This document shows, piece by piece, positions 23,283 to 31,483 of a stretch of DNA of 64,000 nucleotides. The position numbers and the translations under genes are program-made. Within the stretch, counting starts at the first letter, position 1; each line of letters begins with the position of its first letter. Source of the stretch: Devosia lacusdianchii (GTDB lineage: Bacteria; Pseudomonadota; Alphaproteobacteria; Rhizobiales; Devosiaceae); assembly GCF_022429625.1 (NCBI RefSeq), contig NZ_CP092483.1, forward strand, positions 1,984,001 to 2,048,000, in the 5' to 3' direction. The notes under the pieces were generated by a model that was not told where the DNA came from, did no database searches, and saw only the letters and a program-made list of their open reading frames with translations.

Positions 23283-23981
23283 TTGCTACCCGATGGAACT
23301 CGAAGCTTCACCATGGAGGTGAAGCATTACCTGAGCTGCTATCGAGCTTGGGGAGATGCGGACCGAGCGATCGCAACGCTTGGCGAGCAGAAGATTTCGC
23401 TCTCAAACTGGAAGATCCAGTGGGCGGGCATTTGCGCAGTCATGAAGACGTCAATTCACCTGATGAGGGTAGATGCAAAAAGTTGCTTTTCGACGGAACT
23501 TCGCGACGCTCTTAAGTCGCGATATGACCATCTCGGGAAGACAAAAGCGGATCACCCCATATTTTGGTACTTTATCGACCGAGAGCGCCACAATGTCCTC
23601 AAGGAATACCAGTTCTCGGCGTATGAAGCGATGATCCAAGACCCGTCCAATGAGGGCAAGGACCTGCCATCGCTGCTTTCTGCAATGATGGCTGACAAAG
23701 AGCTGCGACTGCAGGGAGGCCCATACGACGGGCGTTTGGCCATAGAGGTCGCCAAAGAGGCATCGGCATGGCTGCAGGCATATATCGAAGAGACCATTCG
23801 AATTGGCGGCTTTGAGCCGGAAGAACGCATTCAGTGGGAGGGCTTCTTGTGGAAGCGAATGCCGAAGCCAGACCCCAACGCACCGAAATGGTGGGAAGAG
23901 GCTCTGCGTGGCACCGATAGCGCTACTCGAGAAGACGACGTTCAGCCTCTTCCCGGGCCGCCTCAAGAACGCTCGGTATAG
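23283..23981 (+). CDS. Unrecognised 232-aa protein
   Basis: A GGAGG five bases before TTG 23283 favours that start; ATG 23313 is the alternative. Contains PIFWYFIDRERHNVLKEYQF, KDLPSLLSAMMADKELRL and a Trp-rich C-terminus (WKRMP, PKWWEEAL). I do not recognise the family. It is the first gene after the early operon, is convergent with the HTH gene at 23923 and overlaps it by 59 bp. Confidence 0.65.
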   Translation: MLPDGTRSFTMEVKHYLSCYRAWGDADRAIATLGEQKISLSNWKIQWAGICAVMKTSIHLMRVDAKSCFSTELRDALKSRYDHLGKTKADHPIFWYFIDRERHNVLKEYQFSAYEAMIQDPSNEGKDLPSLLSAMMADKELRLQGGPYDGRLAIEVAKEASAWLQAYIEETIRIGGFEPEERIQWEGFLWKRMPKPDPNAPKWWEEALRGTDSATREDDVQPLPGPPQERSV

Positions 23982-24210
23982 ACCAGGTCGCGACAACAGC
24001 CGCGACCCATGGTGGTATATCCTCGACCCCATCTAGCCACTTTGCCACCGTGGCGCTTCCTGGCCCATAAATTCGCCGAAACTGGTTCGGCGAAAGCTGG
24101 TGGGTCTCTAGAGCGGCGGAGAACTCCGCCGGCGTCAGTCTCGTAAACCGATAAGTGTTCCCGCCGACTGGTGGCAAGGCGATCTCCTTCGCATGGTGGC
24201 CCACGCGCAT
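23923..24210 (-). CDS. Small HTH protein, convergent and overlapping
   Basis: A 95-aa protein with YRFTRLTPAEFSAALETHQL, SPNQFRRIYGPGSATVAKWL and DIPPWVAAVVATW, the pattern of a one-domain XRE-like HTH in which 'LTP.EF...L....LS..QF.R..G....TV..WL.G...IPP' is typical. It ends inside the opposing gene. A regulator of that gene or an antitoxin-like partner are both possible. Confidence 0.7.
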   Translation of the reverse strand: MRVGHHAKEIALPPVGGNTYRFTRLTPAEFSAALETHQLSPNQFRRIYGPGSATVAKWLDGVEDIPPWVAAVVATWSIPSVLEAAREEAERRLLE

Positions 24211-24242
24211 GCGTCCACATGGTCATAGTCTCGGTCCCGCGG

Positions 24243-24449
24243 CTAGTCGAGGGAGAGGATCAAGCAACCGATGGCATCCGGCGCGCTTCCACAGCGCTGC
24301 ACAGATGGTGGTGGCTCGATCAATAGGCCGAGGAGAAGCCCGGCCGTGAATGTCGCTGTCATGGCAAGGGAGGCCATGCCGGCAAGCCGTGGTGGGAGAC
24401 TGAGGATGTGGGGATGATGCGCCGAGGCGCGGGCTGGCACTGGGGCCAT
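24243..24449 (-). CDS. Small membrane protein (68 aa)
   Basis: A membrane helix GMASLAMTATFTAGLLLGLL is followed by a short tail with two Cys (VQRCGSAPDAIGCLI). It may start at ATG 24449 or at the internal MASLAMTA. It lies on the minus strand next to the HTH gene. Function unknown; a moron is possible. Confidence 0.45.
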   Translation of the reverse strand: MAPVPARASAHHPHILSLPPRLAGMASLAMTATFTAGLLLGLLIEPPPSVQRCGSAPDAIGCLILSLD

Positions 24450-24789
24450 TGGTGACTACTCCTGTCGTGGGCGGCACAATCGCCTGGCGGTCTAGGACCG
24501 TTGACGAGATAGATGCGTCAGGAGAGATCGGCAGTCAACACGATTTATGCGGATTTGGTGTTGGCGAGGATCGAGCAGATAATCACGGTGCGAATTTCGG
24601 ATGACTTCGCATAGACTTGTCAGGGGTTCTTCATCTCGAAAATAGTTTGGCCCGAGACGGACTCTAGCCCCCGTTTGCTGCTTGGCAGCAAATCGGCGAA
24701 TAGTGCCCCTGCGATTGATAGCCTGAGATTGCTGTCACTGAACGGGGCCAGATGGCCCAAGCTCTCCACCATCCTGAAAGGACTGCCCC
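24450..24789. other. 340-bp non-coding stretch before a secreted-protein gene
   Basis: No convincing gene on either strand. A perfect 8-bp hairpin TTTGCTGC/GCAGCAAA with loop TTG lies at 24674-24692, without a T tract. AAAGGA precedes ATG 24790 as a ribosome binding site. The stretch probably holds the promoter of the 24790 gene; no clear -35/-10 pair stands out. Confidence 0.4.
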
Positions 24790-25098
24790 ATGCACATTCG
24801 TGCGTTTGTGGGTGCCGCTCTGCTCGCCCTTGGCATGCTGGCCTTCGCGCCTGTAGCCATGGCCGATCCGGCGCCCAACATCTGTGTCCTCGACCTCTCC
24901 CAGCCAGCGACCGCCGACTATGGCCTCGATATCGCCGCGCCTTCCTGCGCTGCGATGGCCGTCGACGTTGCCTCTGCCGTGCATATTATGGGCGGCGACC
25001 AGGACGTTGCCGCTTGGTCCTGCGAGAATTCCATTTCGTCTGTCCTCGACTTTGCCGGCCATCGCCAGCACGAAGACCCCGGCCGCTGCCTGACCTAA
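24790..25098 (+). CDS. Small secreted protein (102 aa)
   Basis: Signal peptide MHIRAFVGAALLALGMLAFA with cleavage likely after VAMA. The mature ~75 residues contain four Cys (NICVLD, APSCAAM, SCENSI, GRCLT), suggesting two disulphides. AAAGGA lies 9 bases upstream. It stands alone between replication and packaging modules, the usual place for lysogenic-conversion genes. No family recognised. Confidence 0.6.
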   Translation: MHIRAFVGAALLALGMLAFAPVAMADPAPNICVLDLSQPATADYGLDIAAPSCAAMAVDVASAVHIMGGDQDVAAWSCENSISSVLDFAGHRQHEDPGRCLT

Positions 25099-25142
25099 CC
25101 CATTTATTGATCCTCGGTCGGGCGCTTACGCGCTCGGCCTGT

Positions 25143-25172
25143 TGATCCGGACCGCTGAGGCGGTCTCGATCA
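25143..25172. terminator. Imperfect hairpin downstream of the secreted-protein gene
   Basis: TGATC-cg-GACCGC-TGAG-GCGGTC-tc-GATCA: a 6-bp inner and 5-bp outer stem with a 2-nt internal loop. There is no T tract, so it may be a Rho-assisted terminator or a processed 3' end. Confidence 0.4.
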
Positions 25173-25282
25173 GCAGGCATCATTGGCGGTTTGCCTCTGC
25201 CGAACGGCAGCAACCCAGCAGTCGGGCAGATGGGCGCCCGGCCCGCCTCAGAATATCATAATGCGGCGTTGAAGGCTGCGGC

Positions 25283-25978
25283 CTAATCCGCATCGGCGCC
25301 CTTGGCCTCTACTATCCCGCGCTCGATTCGAGCTGTCAGAACGAACATGAAATTGCCTAGGGCTTCTGCAAAGTCCACCGCCTGTTGCGCTTCGGCTGGC
25401 GAGACGTGCGGGTTCTCGGCGTCCGAATGGCGTGGGCGGTTAGACCCGAGGCGCACCTCATGCGCCCAGTCTGCCATCCCTTGGGTGAGAATGTTGGCCT
25501 TGAGGGCTTGGTCGATGCGCTTGTACAAGCTCCCGTCCTCGAGACCCCGTTCCTTTAGCATCGCGTCCACTGCGCTCCCGGCCATCACTGCCGCCGCGTC
25601 GGGTGAATGCAGGGTATCGTACGCCTGCTGCAGGTAGGTTCGCACCCGCAGGGGGAGATCATCGTGCGCGGATTTTGCATGAGGAAACAGTTCAAGCACA
25701 CTGAACTTTTCATTGGAGATAGGCTTGGCCTTCACGGCGGTTATCGAACCGCATGTCGCGCACCTATAGGCCGCCCAATAGAACGATTGCTTGCCATCGG
25801 CTCGTATTGTGGGAGATGAGCTGGACCACTCAAGTTCCATCCGCGGGTCTTTTACACCGCAATGTGGGCACCGCCCAACGCCAGCAAGCTCCGGTCCCAA
25901 GATAGTCTGGTGGTTGCGGTTTTTATCGATCTTTGCGGTGATACCAGTCAAATGCCCGTCCTCCCAAACCCTGGTCAT
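25283..25978 (-). CDS. DUF4145-type protein with zinc ribbon
   Basis: A 231-aa protein from ATG 25978 (MTRVWEDGHLTGITA), with GGCGAAGG upstream as a weak binding site; ATG 26047 is an alternative. A zinc ribbon (GRCPHCGVKD ... YRCATCGSIT) precedes a helical C-terminal half with LQQAYDTLHSPDAAAVMAGS and HEVRLGSNRPRHSD, typical of DUF4145. That family often accompanies nuclease or restriction genes, but here it stands alone on the minus strand before the terminase. Accessory (moron) gene likely. Confidence 0.7.
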   Translation of the reverse strand: MTRVWEDGHLTGITAKIDKNRNHQTILGPELAGVGRCPHCGVKDPRMELEWSSSSPTIRADGKQSFYWAAYRCATCGSITAVKAKPISNEKFSVLELFPHAKSAHDDLPLRVRTYLQQAYDTLHSPDAAAVMAGSAVDAMLKERGLEDGSLYKRIDQALKANILTQGMADWAHEVRLGSNRPRHSDAENPHVSPAEAQQAVDFAEALGNFMFVLTARIERGIVEAKGADAD

Positions 25979-26025
25979 GAAGCCTTCGCCTAGGCGCTGG
26001 CAAAGGGCAAGAGCGCGACATTGGG

Positions 26026-26130
26026 CTAGAGATAGCCCAGCTCCCAAGAGCCTCCGCTGGTCAACGCGGAAATCAAGATGAATAGGGCCACCGCCGCGGC
26101 GACGTAGATGACAATTGACTTCGGGCTCAT
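26026..26130 (-). CDS. 34-aa membrane peptide
   Basis: ATG 26130 reads MSPKSIVIYVAAAVALFILI then SALTSGGSWELGYL and stops at 26026. One clear membrane helix with a short polar tail. It is upstream of and probably co-transcribed with the DUF4145 gene. Function unknown. Confidence 0.45.
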   Translation of the reverse strand: MSPKSIVIYVAAAVALFILISALTSGGSWELGYL

Positions 26131-26156
26131 ACCCTTAATTATCAATCGGAAATCAA

Positions 26157-26555
26157 ATGAAATCAAACCGGGGCGGGATACGTCCGGGGGCGGGTAGACC
26201 GCAAGGCGGTAAGTCTCGCGCGACCAAGCAAGCGAAGGCTACACTGAGCGAGCTGGCCCGTGCCTACACGACCACGGCGCTCAACGTGCTCGTCTCCGTC
26301 GCCCAGAAAGGCGAGAGCGAAAGCGCCCGTGTCGCAGCTGCAAACGCCATCCTCGATCGGGGGTATGGCAAGCCGAAGCAGTCTCATGAAGTGGCTGGCC
26401 CTGGTGGCGGCCCGATACCAACCGTCGACCTGACCAACATGAGCGACGATGACCTCAACCGCCTCGAAGCTCTCTTCGGTCCGCTTGCCGGTGCCGCCGG
26501 CGACGATGCTGAAGCAGATCAGGGCGGAGAAGGAGAGGCGGGCGAAGGAGGCTGA
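26157..26555 (+). CDS. terS: Terminase small-subunit-like protein
   Basis: A 132-aa protein. The start GGIRPGAGRPQGGKSRATKQ is the usual opening of small terminase subunits and related packaging proteins. The helical core includes VAAANAILDRGYGKPKQS, and the tail is acidic. It overlaps the large terminase by 50 bp. It would recognise phage DNA for packaging. Confidence 0.75.
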   Translation: MKSNRGGIRPGAGRPQGGKSRATKQAKATLSELARAYTTTALNVLVSVAQKGESESARVAAANAILDRGYGKPKQSHEVAGPGGGPIPTVDLTNMSDDDLNRLEALFGPLAGAAGDDAEADQGGEGEAGEGG

Positions 26556-28008
26556 GCGGCAGCGCATCGCGGTCGATGCCGAACGCATCAAGGCCCGGTG
26601 CCAGACCCTGGATGGCTTCATCGAAGAATTCTGGTCCATCCTCGAGCCGAAGCGCGAGCTGAAGTTCGGATGGGCATTGCTGGCCATGTGCCGGCATCTC
26701 ACAGCGGTGAGCGAGGGGCTGATCCAGTTCCTGTTGATGACCGTGCCGCCGGGGATGATGAAATCCCTGCTGCTGGTCTTCTGGACCGCATGGGAGTGGG
26801 GGCCGCTGGGGCGCTCGGACATTCAGGTGCTGGCCACTTCGTATAGCCAGCCCAACGTGCTGCGCGACAACGTCAAGCTGCGCCGGCTGATCGAGAGCGA
26901 CAAGTACCAGGCCCTCTGGCCGCTCAAACTGCGCGACGACCAAAACGCCAAGGGCAAGTTCGAGAACACCGGCAACGGGTTCAGCGAGGCCCGGCCGTTC
27001 AGTTCTATGACCGGCGGGCGTGGCGACCGGGTAAAGATAGACGATCCGCACTCGACCGAGACAGCGGAGAGCGACACCGAGCGCGATACTGCGGTCCGCA
27101 TCTTCCGAGAGGGTATCTCGGATCGACTGAACGACGTCACGACGTCGGCGATTGTAATCATCATGCAGCGCCTGCACGAGCAGGACATCGCTGCCGTGGC
27201 CATGCAATTGGACATCGGGTTCACTCATCTGAACCTGCCCATGGAGTTCGAGCCCGACAGGGCGTGCCGAACCTATGTGAAGGGCGAACTGTTCTTCGAG
27301 GATCCGCGCACGGTCGAGGGCGAATTGCTCTTTCCCGAGCGTTTCCCGGCCCAGGAGATCGATCGGCTCAAGAAGGCCAAGGGCTCATACGCCTATTCAG
27401 GGCAGTACCAGCAGCGGCCGGCGCCCCGATCGGGGGGCATGTTCCAGCGCGGCGACTTCGAGATCGTCGATGCCGTGCCAGCAGGCGGGCAGGAATGCAG
27501 GGCGTGGGACTTCGCGGCATCGAAGGCAGTGCCTGGTCGGTCGCCTGACTGGACTGTCGGCCTGCGGATGAAATACGTCGATGGCATTTTCTATGTCAGG
27601 GACGTGAAGCGCGACCGGTGGTCGCCCGGCGATGTCGAGAAGAATCTGAAGAACACGGCAACGCAGGATGGGCAGGACGTGCGCATCCGATTGCCTGAAG
27701 ACCCTGGCGCCGCCGGCAAGGCCGATGCAGCGACAAAGATCAAGCTGCTGGCTGGTTATGCGGTCACGACAGAGCGTCCTACGGGTGACAAGGCCACCCG
27801 CGCCAAGCCTGCATCAGCGCAGGCGGAAGCTGGCAACGTGAAGCTGGTCAAAGGGCCTTGGAACGACACCTTCCTCGAGGAGGTGTGCTCGTTCCCCAAT
27901 GCTCAGTTCGACGACCAGGTCGATGCCTTCGCCGATGCCCTGAATGAGCTCGCATTGGTCGAGCCGCCACAGGTGATGATGTTCATGACCACCAGAAACC
28001 GGAGTTGA
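26506..28008 (+). CDS. terL: Terminase large subunit
   Basis: A 500-aa packaging ATPase/nuclease. Walker A-like TVPPGMMKSLL (~82-92), Walker B-like VKIDDPHS, and a C-terminal RNase-H nuclease with WDFAASKA ... DWTVGLRM and FDDQVDAFADALNELA. The start at ATG 26506 (MLKQIRAEKERRAKEAERQ) is chosen over 26449 because the latter would overlap terS by over 100 bp. Confidence 0.93.
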   Translation: MLKQIRAEKERRAKEAERQRIAVDAERIKARCQTLDGFIEEFWSILEPKRELKFGWALLAMCRHLTAVSEGLIQFLLMTVPPGMMKSLLLVFWTAWEWGPLGRSDIQVLATSYSQPNVLRDNVKLRRLIESDKYQALWPLKLRDDQNAKGKFENTGNGFSEARPFSSMTGGRGDRVKIDDPHSTETAESDTERDTAVRIFREGISDRLNDVTTSAIVIIMQRLHEQDIAAVAMQLDIGFTHLNLPMEFEPDRACRTYVKGELFFEDPRTVEGELLFPERFPAQEIDRLKKAKGSYAYSGQYQQRPAPRSGGMFQRGDFEIVDAVPAGGQECRAWDFAASKAVPGRSPDWTVGLRMKYVDGIFYVRDVKRDRWSPGDVEKNLKNTATQDGQDVRIRLPEDPGAAGKADAATKIKLLAGYAVTTERPTGDKATRAKPASAQAEAGNVKLVKGPWNDTFLEEVCSFPNAQFDDQVDAFADALNELALVEPPQVMMFMTTRNRS

Positions 28009-28009
28009 C

Positions 28010-29416
28010 ATGAACAATCCGCTCCGGCTGGTGGCGAACAATGCCACACGCAGCCTGTCGTCCATGTTCCCCGGTTTCTTTCCGGGCTGGTTCGGTGGTG
28101 CCAAGCACAATCACTACGCTGACTACGGCTTTCCCGTCGTCCTGGATTTCACCCAGCTCCACGGTACCTATCGACGCAACGGCATCGCCCGTGCGGCGAT
28201 CAAGAAAACCGTGGCGAAGACTTGGCAGGATAACCCGTTCCTCCTCGAAAAGGAGCGCGACGGCAGCCAAGGCGGCACTACGGACGAGACGACGCTCGAA
28301 GAGCAAATCCGCATCCACTTCGACAAGCTCCGCCTCTGGCAGAACCTGGCCAAGGCAGACGGTCGCAGCATGGTCGGCAAGTATGCCGCGGTGATCCTGC
28401 GCCTGGCCGACAGCAAGAAGTTTGCAGAGCCCGTCGATCGCGTGCCCGGCGGCCTTGAAGGGCTGGTCGAAATCATCCCTGCATGGGAAGGCCAGCTAAC
28501 GGTCTCCCAGTGGGACGATGACGAGACTTCGGAGACCTATGGTCAGCCGAAGATGTTCCAGTTCAACGAGGCCAATGTAGCCACCGGGAAGGCCAACCAC
28601 AGGGCCTTCTCGGTCCATCCTGACCGTGTTGTCATCTGGTCCGAAGATGGCACCGTGCACGGCGAGAGTGCGCTGGAGCCGGGCTACAACGACCTCCTGA
28701 CCATGGAGAAGATCGTCGGTGCCGGGGGCGAGGGGTTCTGGAAGAACGCCAAGTCTGCGCCGGTCTTCGAGATCGACAAGGACGCCAAGCTCGACCAGAT
28801 GATGAAGGCCATGGGCGCCGCCAACGGCGAGGAACTGGCCAACAAGATGGACGAGCAGGTGGAAGCCTATCAAAAGGGCTTCGACCAGATGCTGATGGTC
28901 ATGGGCATGCAGGCAAAGACGCTCGGCGTCACGTTGCCCAGTCCGGAGCATTTCTTCGGCATTACCCTGCAGTCGTTTGCGGCCTCGGTGTCGATGCCTC
29001 TCAAGGTGCTGGTGGGCAACCAGACCGGTGAGCGCGCCTCGTCGGAGGACAATGAGGACTGGGCGCTCTTCAACATGTCCCGCCGCAAGAACATCGCCGT
29101 GCCCAACATCATGGTGCTGGTGGGGCGCCTCGTGACCTTCGGCATGCTGCCCAAGAAGGACTGGTTTGTGGACTGGGCAAGCCTGGTCAATCCCGGCCCT
29201 AACGAGGTGCTGGAGCGCGTCGAGCGCATGGCCAACGTCAACGACAAGATGAAGGACACTGGGGAACTGGTGTTCACGCCGGAAGAGATGCGCAAGGAAA
29301 CTGGGCGCGAGCCGCTGAGCCCGTCTGAGGCTGTCCGCGACCATATCTCGGATGAAGACGAAGACGCCGCCCATGGGCTCCCCAAGCCCGGCAATGAGCC
29401 TGCGGGCGAGGAATAA
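28010..29416 (+). CDS. Phage portal protein (DUF1073 type)
   Basis: A 468-aa portal following terL by 1 bp. DUF1073 traits: GTYRRNGIARAAIKKTVAKT near the N-terminus, EIIPAWEGQLT, HPDRVVIWSEDGTVHGESAL, and the C-terminal SVSMPLKVLVGNQTGERASS segment. It forms the dodecameric DNA channel at the capsid vertex. No Acb1-like anti-CBASS domain is attached. Confidence 0.9.
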   Translation: MNNPLRLVANNATRSLSSMFPGFFPGWFGGAKHNHYADYGFPVVLDFTQLHGTYRRNGIARAAIKKTVAKTWQDNPFLLEKERDGSQGGTTDETTLEEQIRIHFDKLRLWQNLAKADGRSMVGKYAAVILRLADSKKFAEPVDRVPGGLEGLVEIIPAWEGQLTVSQWDDDETSETYGQPKMFQFNEANVATGKANHRAFSVHPDRVVIWSEDGTVHGESALEPGYNDLLTMEKIVGAGGEGFWKNAKSAPVFEIDKDAKLDQMMKAMGAANGEELANKMDEQVEAYQKGFDQMLMVMGMQAKTLGVTLPSPEHFFGITLQSFAASVSMPLKVLVGNQTGERASSEDNEDWALFNMSRRKNIAVPNIMVLVGRLVTFGMLPKKDWFVDWASLVNPGPNEVLERVERMANVNDKMKDTGELVFTPEEMRKETGREPLSPSEAVRDHISDEDEDAAHGLPKPGNEPAGEE

Positions 29417-29427
29417 AGGAAACCCTT

Positions 29428-29814
29428 ATGGCTTGGTTCGTGCAGCCCCTTCAACGCAAGGATACGTGTGGCAACCCCTCTGGTCTTTGGCGCCTGTGTG
29501 CGGAAAGCGACGAAGGTGGCGGCTTCTACGCCGGATGCGAACATGACCACGCAAGCCCGGAAGAGGCGCAGGACTGCCTTGATGCGCAGCGGTTTCTCGG
29601 TGGTATCACCGGATTCCCGCACATGGAGCTGTCTTGTGAAGCCCCGTTGCCTCTGACTTTCGACTTCACGGATGAGGAGGTCGCCGCGATCAATGACCTT
29701 TCGCGCCGGCAGGACTTGAGTGCCATCGGCGTGATGCGTCAGGCGCTGCGCATGTATCAGATCAGCGTACTCGGTGCGCCTGATCTTGGGCAGATGCTGC
29801 CCCCTGCCGAATAA
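29428..29814 (+). CDS. Hypothetical 128-aa protein between portal and protease genes
   Basis: Starts MAWFVQPLQRKDTCGNPSGL. The N-terminal ~60 residues have several Cys and His (CGNPSG, RLCAES, GCEHDH, CLDAQ). The C-terminal part LSRRQDLSAIGVMRQALRMY resembles a ribbon-helix-helix tail. GGAAACC precedes the ATG. Role unknown. Confidence 0.6.
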   Translation: MAWFVQPLQRKDTCGNPSGLWRLCAESDEGGGFYAGCEHDHASPEEAQDCLDAQRFLGGITGFPHMELSCEAPLPLTFDFTDEEVAAINDLSRRQDLSAIGVMRQALRMYQISVLGAPDLGQMLPPAE

Positions 29815-29827
29815 CCGGAGCAATCCA

Positions 29828-30976
29828 GTGACAAAGACAATTCGTGTCAACGTGACCTCGGTCGCGAACGCTAAGGCTGTGCGCAAAGAGAAGCGCAATG
29901 GCCGTGACGTGATCATTGTGCCGAGCGCCACGCTGCCCGACGACATCGTCATGAACGGCAGTCTCGGCCCGATCCTGTACCCGGCCGATGAGATCAAGAA
30001 GTCGTTCAAGGGACTGGAACGCACGCCTGCGCCACTCGGGCACCCGACCATCAATGGCAAGTTTGTCAGCGCCAGCGATCCCGAGGGCATCAATATCGGC
30101 CACATTGGGGCGTGGAACGAGAACGTTCGTCAGGAAGGCGGGCGTGTCCTGCTGGACAAAGTCATAGACGTCGAGGTGGCGAACCGCAGCGCAGGCGGTA
30201 AGGCCGTTCTGGCTGCCATCGAGGCCGGCGGCCCAATCCACACCTCTACGGGCCTGCTGTGCACGCTGGAAGCGGTCAATGACGCGTCGTCGAAGCACAA
30301 GCACGTCGCCCGCTCCATGATCTTCGACCACGACGCCATCCTCCTGAACGAGCAAGGCGCTGCTAGCCCAGAGAAGGGCGTCGGCATGCTGGTCAACTCC
30401 TCCGGTCAGGAGGAAGAAATCGAGGTCGTCAACTCCACGCTCGTGGAAGAGGCTGACCGCGAGATCGACTGGGCGGGCACCCGCCTAGTCGAAGCGCTCC
30501 GCCGTCGCGAAAGCATCGGGACATGGGATCGCATCAAAGCCGCATTGCTTGAGGCCGTCGGCCTCTCCGAGCGGGCAACCCCCACCAACACCATGAAGGA
30601 CGACGATATGGACCAGGTCCAGTTCGACGCGCTTTCCAAGAAGGTTGACGCCCTCTCGGAAGCGATGAAGCCCGATGCGCTGGCTACGGCCATCGGGAAT
30701 GCCATCACCACGGCCATCAGGCCGCTGGTCGATGCCAATGCAACGGCTGTCGCCAATGCCAAGGCGACCGAGGATGCCGAGCACGCTGGCCTGGTCGAGA
30801 AGGTGGTTAAGGCCAACCTGCTCGATGAAGCCACGGCGAAGGCAACCCCGCTCAACACCCTGCGCGCCCTGGCGCCCAAGACCGTGCCGGGCAAGGCCGC
30901 GCCGCTCAACGCCGCGGTCGGCAAAACCGCTGAAGGCGGTGGCTTCAAGCTGCCTGCCGGCGACAAGAAGGAGTAA
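29828..30976 (+). CDS. Putative prohead protease/scaffold (DUF2213-like)
   Basis: GTG 29828 with CCGGAG upstream gives 382 aa. The N-terminal ~170 residues contain PLGHPTINGKFVSASD, RVLLDKVIDVEVANRS and GGPIHTSTGLLC, resembling DUF2213/head-maturation proteases that accompany DUF1073 portals. The C-terminal ~150 residues are Ala-rich helices typical of a scaffold. It lies upstream of the decoration and capsid genes. Family assignment is moderate. Confidence 0.65.
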   Translation: MTKTIRVNVTSVANAKAVRKEKRNGRDVIIVPSATLPDDIVMNGSLGPILYPADEIKKSFKGLERTPAPLGHPTINGKFVSASDPEGINIGHIGAWNENVRQEGGRVLLDKVIDVEVANRSAGGKAVLAAIEAGGPIHTSTGLLCTLEAVNDASSKHKHVARSMIFDHDAILLNEQGAASPEKGVGMLVNSSGQEEEIEVVNSTLVEEADREIDWAGTRLVEALRRRESIGTWDRIKAALLEAVGLSERATPTNTMKDDDMDQVQFDALSKKVDALSEAMKPDALATAIGNAITTAIRPLVDANATAVANAKATEDAEHAGLVEKVVKANLLDEATAKATPLNTLRALAPKTVPGKAAPLNAAVGKTAEGGGFKLPAGDKKE

Positions 30977-30982
30977 CCCACC

Positions 30983-31471
30983 ATGGGCCGCTATTCCCGC
31001 ATTCACCTCGGGCCTGCTCGTCGCAATGACCCTCAGGCTCGCGAAGCAGAAGCCGGCGCCGCTATCAAGCCCGGCACACTCATCGTCCTGTCGTCTGGCC
31101 GCTTCGTGCCGGCAGGAGCAACCACCGTCGGTAAGGTCTGGCTGGCCGAGGAGAACTACCTGGCTCAGAAGGGCGTCGATACGTCCTATGCTGCCTATGC
31201 CGCTGGCCCGCCCGAAGTTCGTGGCGATCGTGTCCTCGGCCTCGAGCTTGAGGACGATACCCACTACGCCGCCCGCATCGCCACTGGCGTGAACATCACC
31301 GCCGTCGGCACGCCTCTCACCCCCGCAGCCAATGGCATGCTGGGTATCGCGGCAACCTCCGACCTGATCGTCGCCTACAGCGACGAGATCTACAACAACA
31401 ACACCGGCACTGATCAGCTTCTCCGTATCCGCCCCGCGGCCTCGGCGAGCTATCTGTCGGCCGCATCGTAA
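30983..31471 (+). CDS. Putative head decoration/stabilisation protein
   Basis: A 162-aa beta-rich protein directly before the major capsid gene. AAIKPGTLIVLSSGRFVPAG and GVDTSYAAYAAGPPEVRGDR fit small capsid-surface proteins. A binding site GAAGGAG lies 9-15 bases upstream. Assigned from position, size and composition. Confidence 0.65.
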   Translation: MGRYSRIHLGPARRNDPQAREAEAGAAIKPGTLIVLSSGRFVPAGATTVGKVWLAEENYLAQKGVDTSYAAYAAGPPEVRGDRVLGLELEDDTHYAARIATGVNITAVGTPLTPAANGMLGIAATSDLIVAYSDEIYNNNTGTDQLLRIRPAASASYLSAAS

Positions 31472-31483
31472 GGGGGCGACCAG

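Noticed and set aside
24675..25145. 156-codon frame overlapping the secreted protein
   Set aside because: Cys/Arg-rich out-of-frame reading. The frame at 24790 has a ribosome site and a clean signal peptide.
28010..29416. Possible anti-CBASS (Acb1) domain with the DUF1073 portal
   Set aside because: The 468-aa protein is a portal only; no 2H phosphodiesterase HxT/HxS motif pair is visible.
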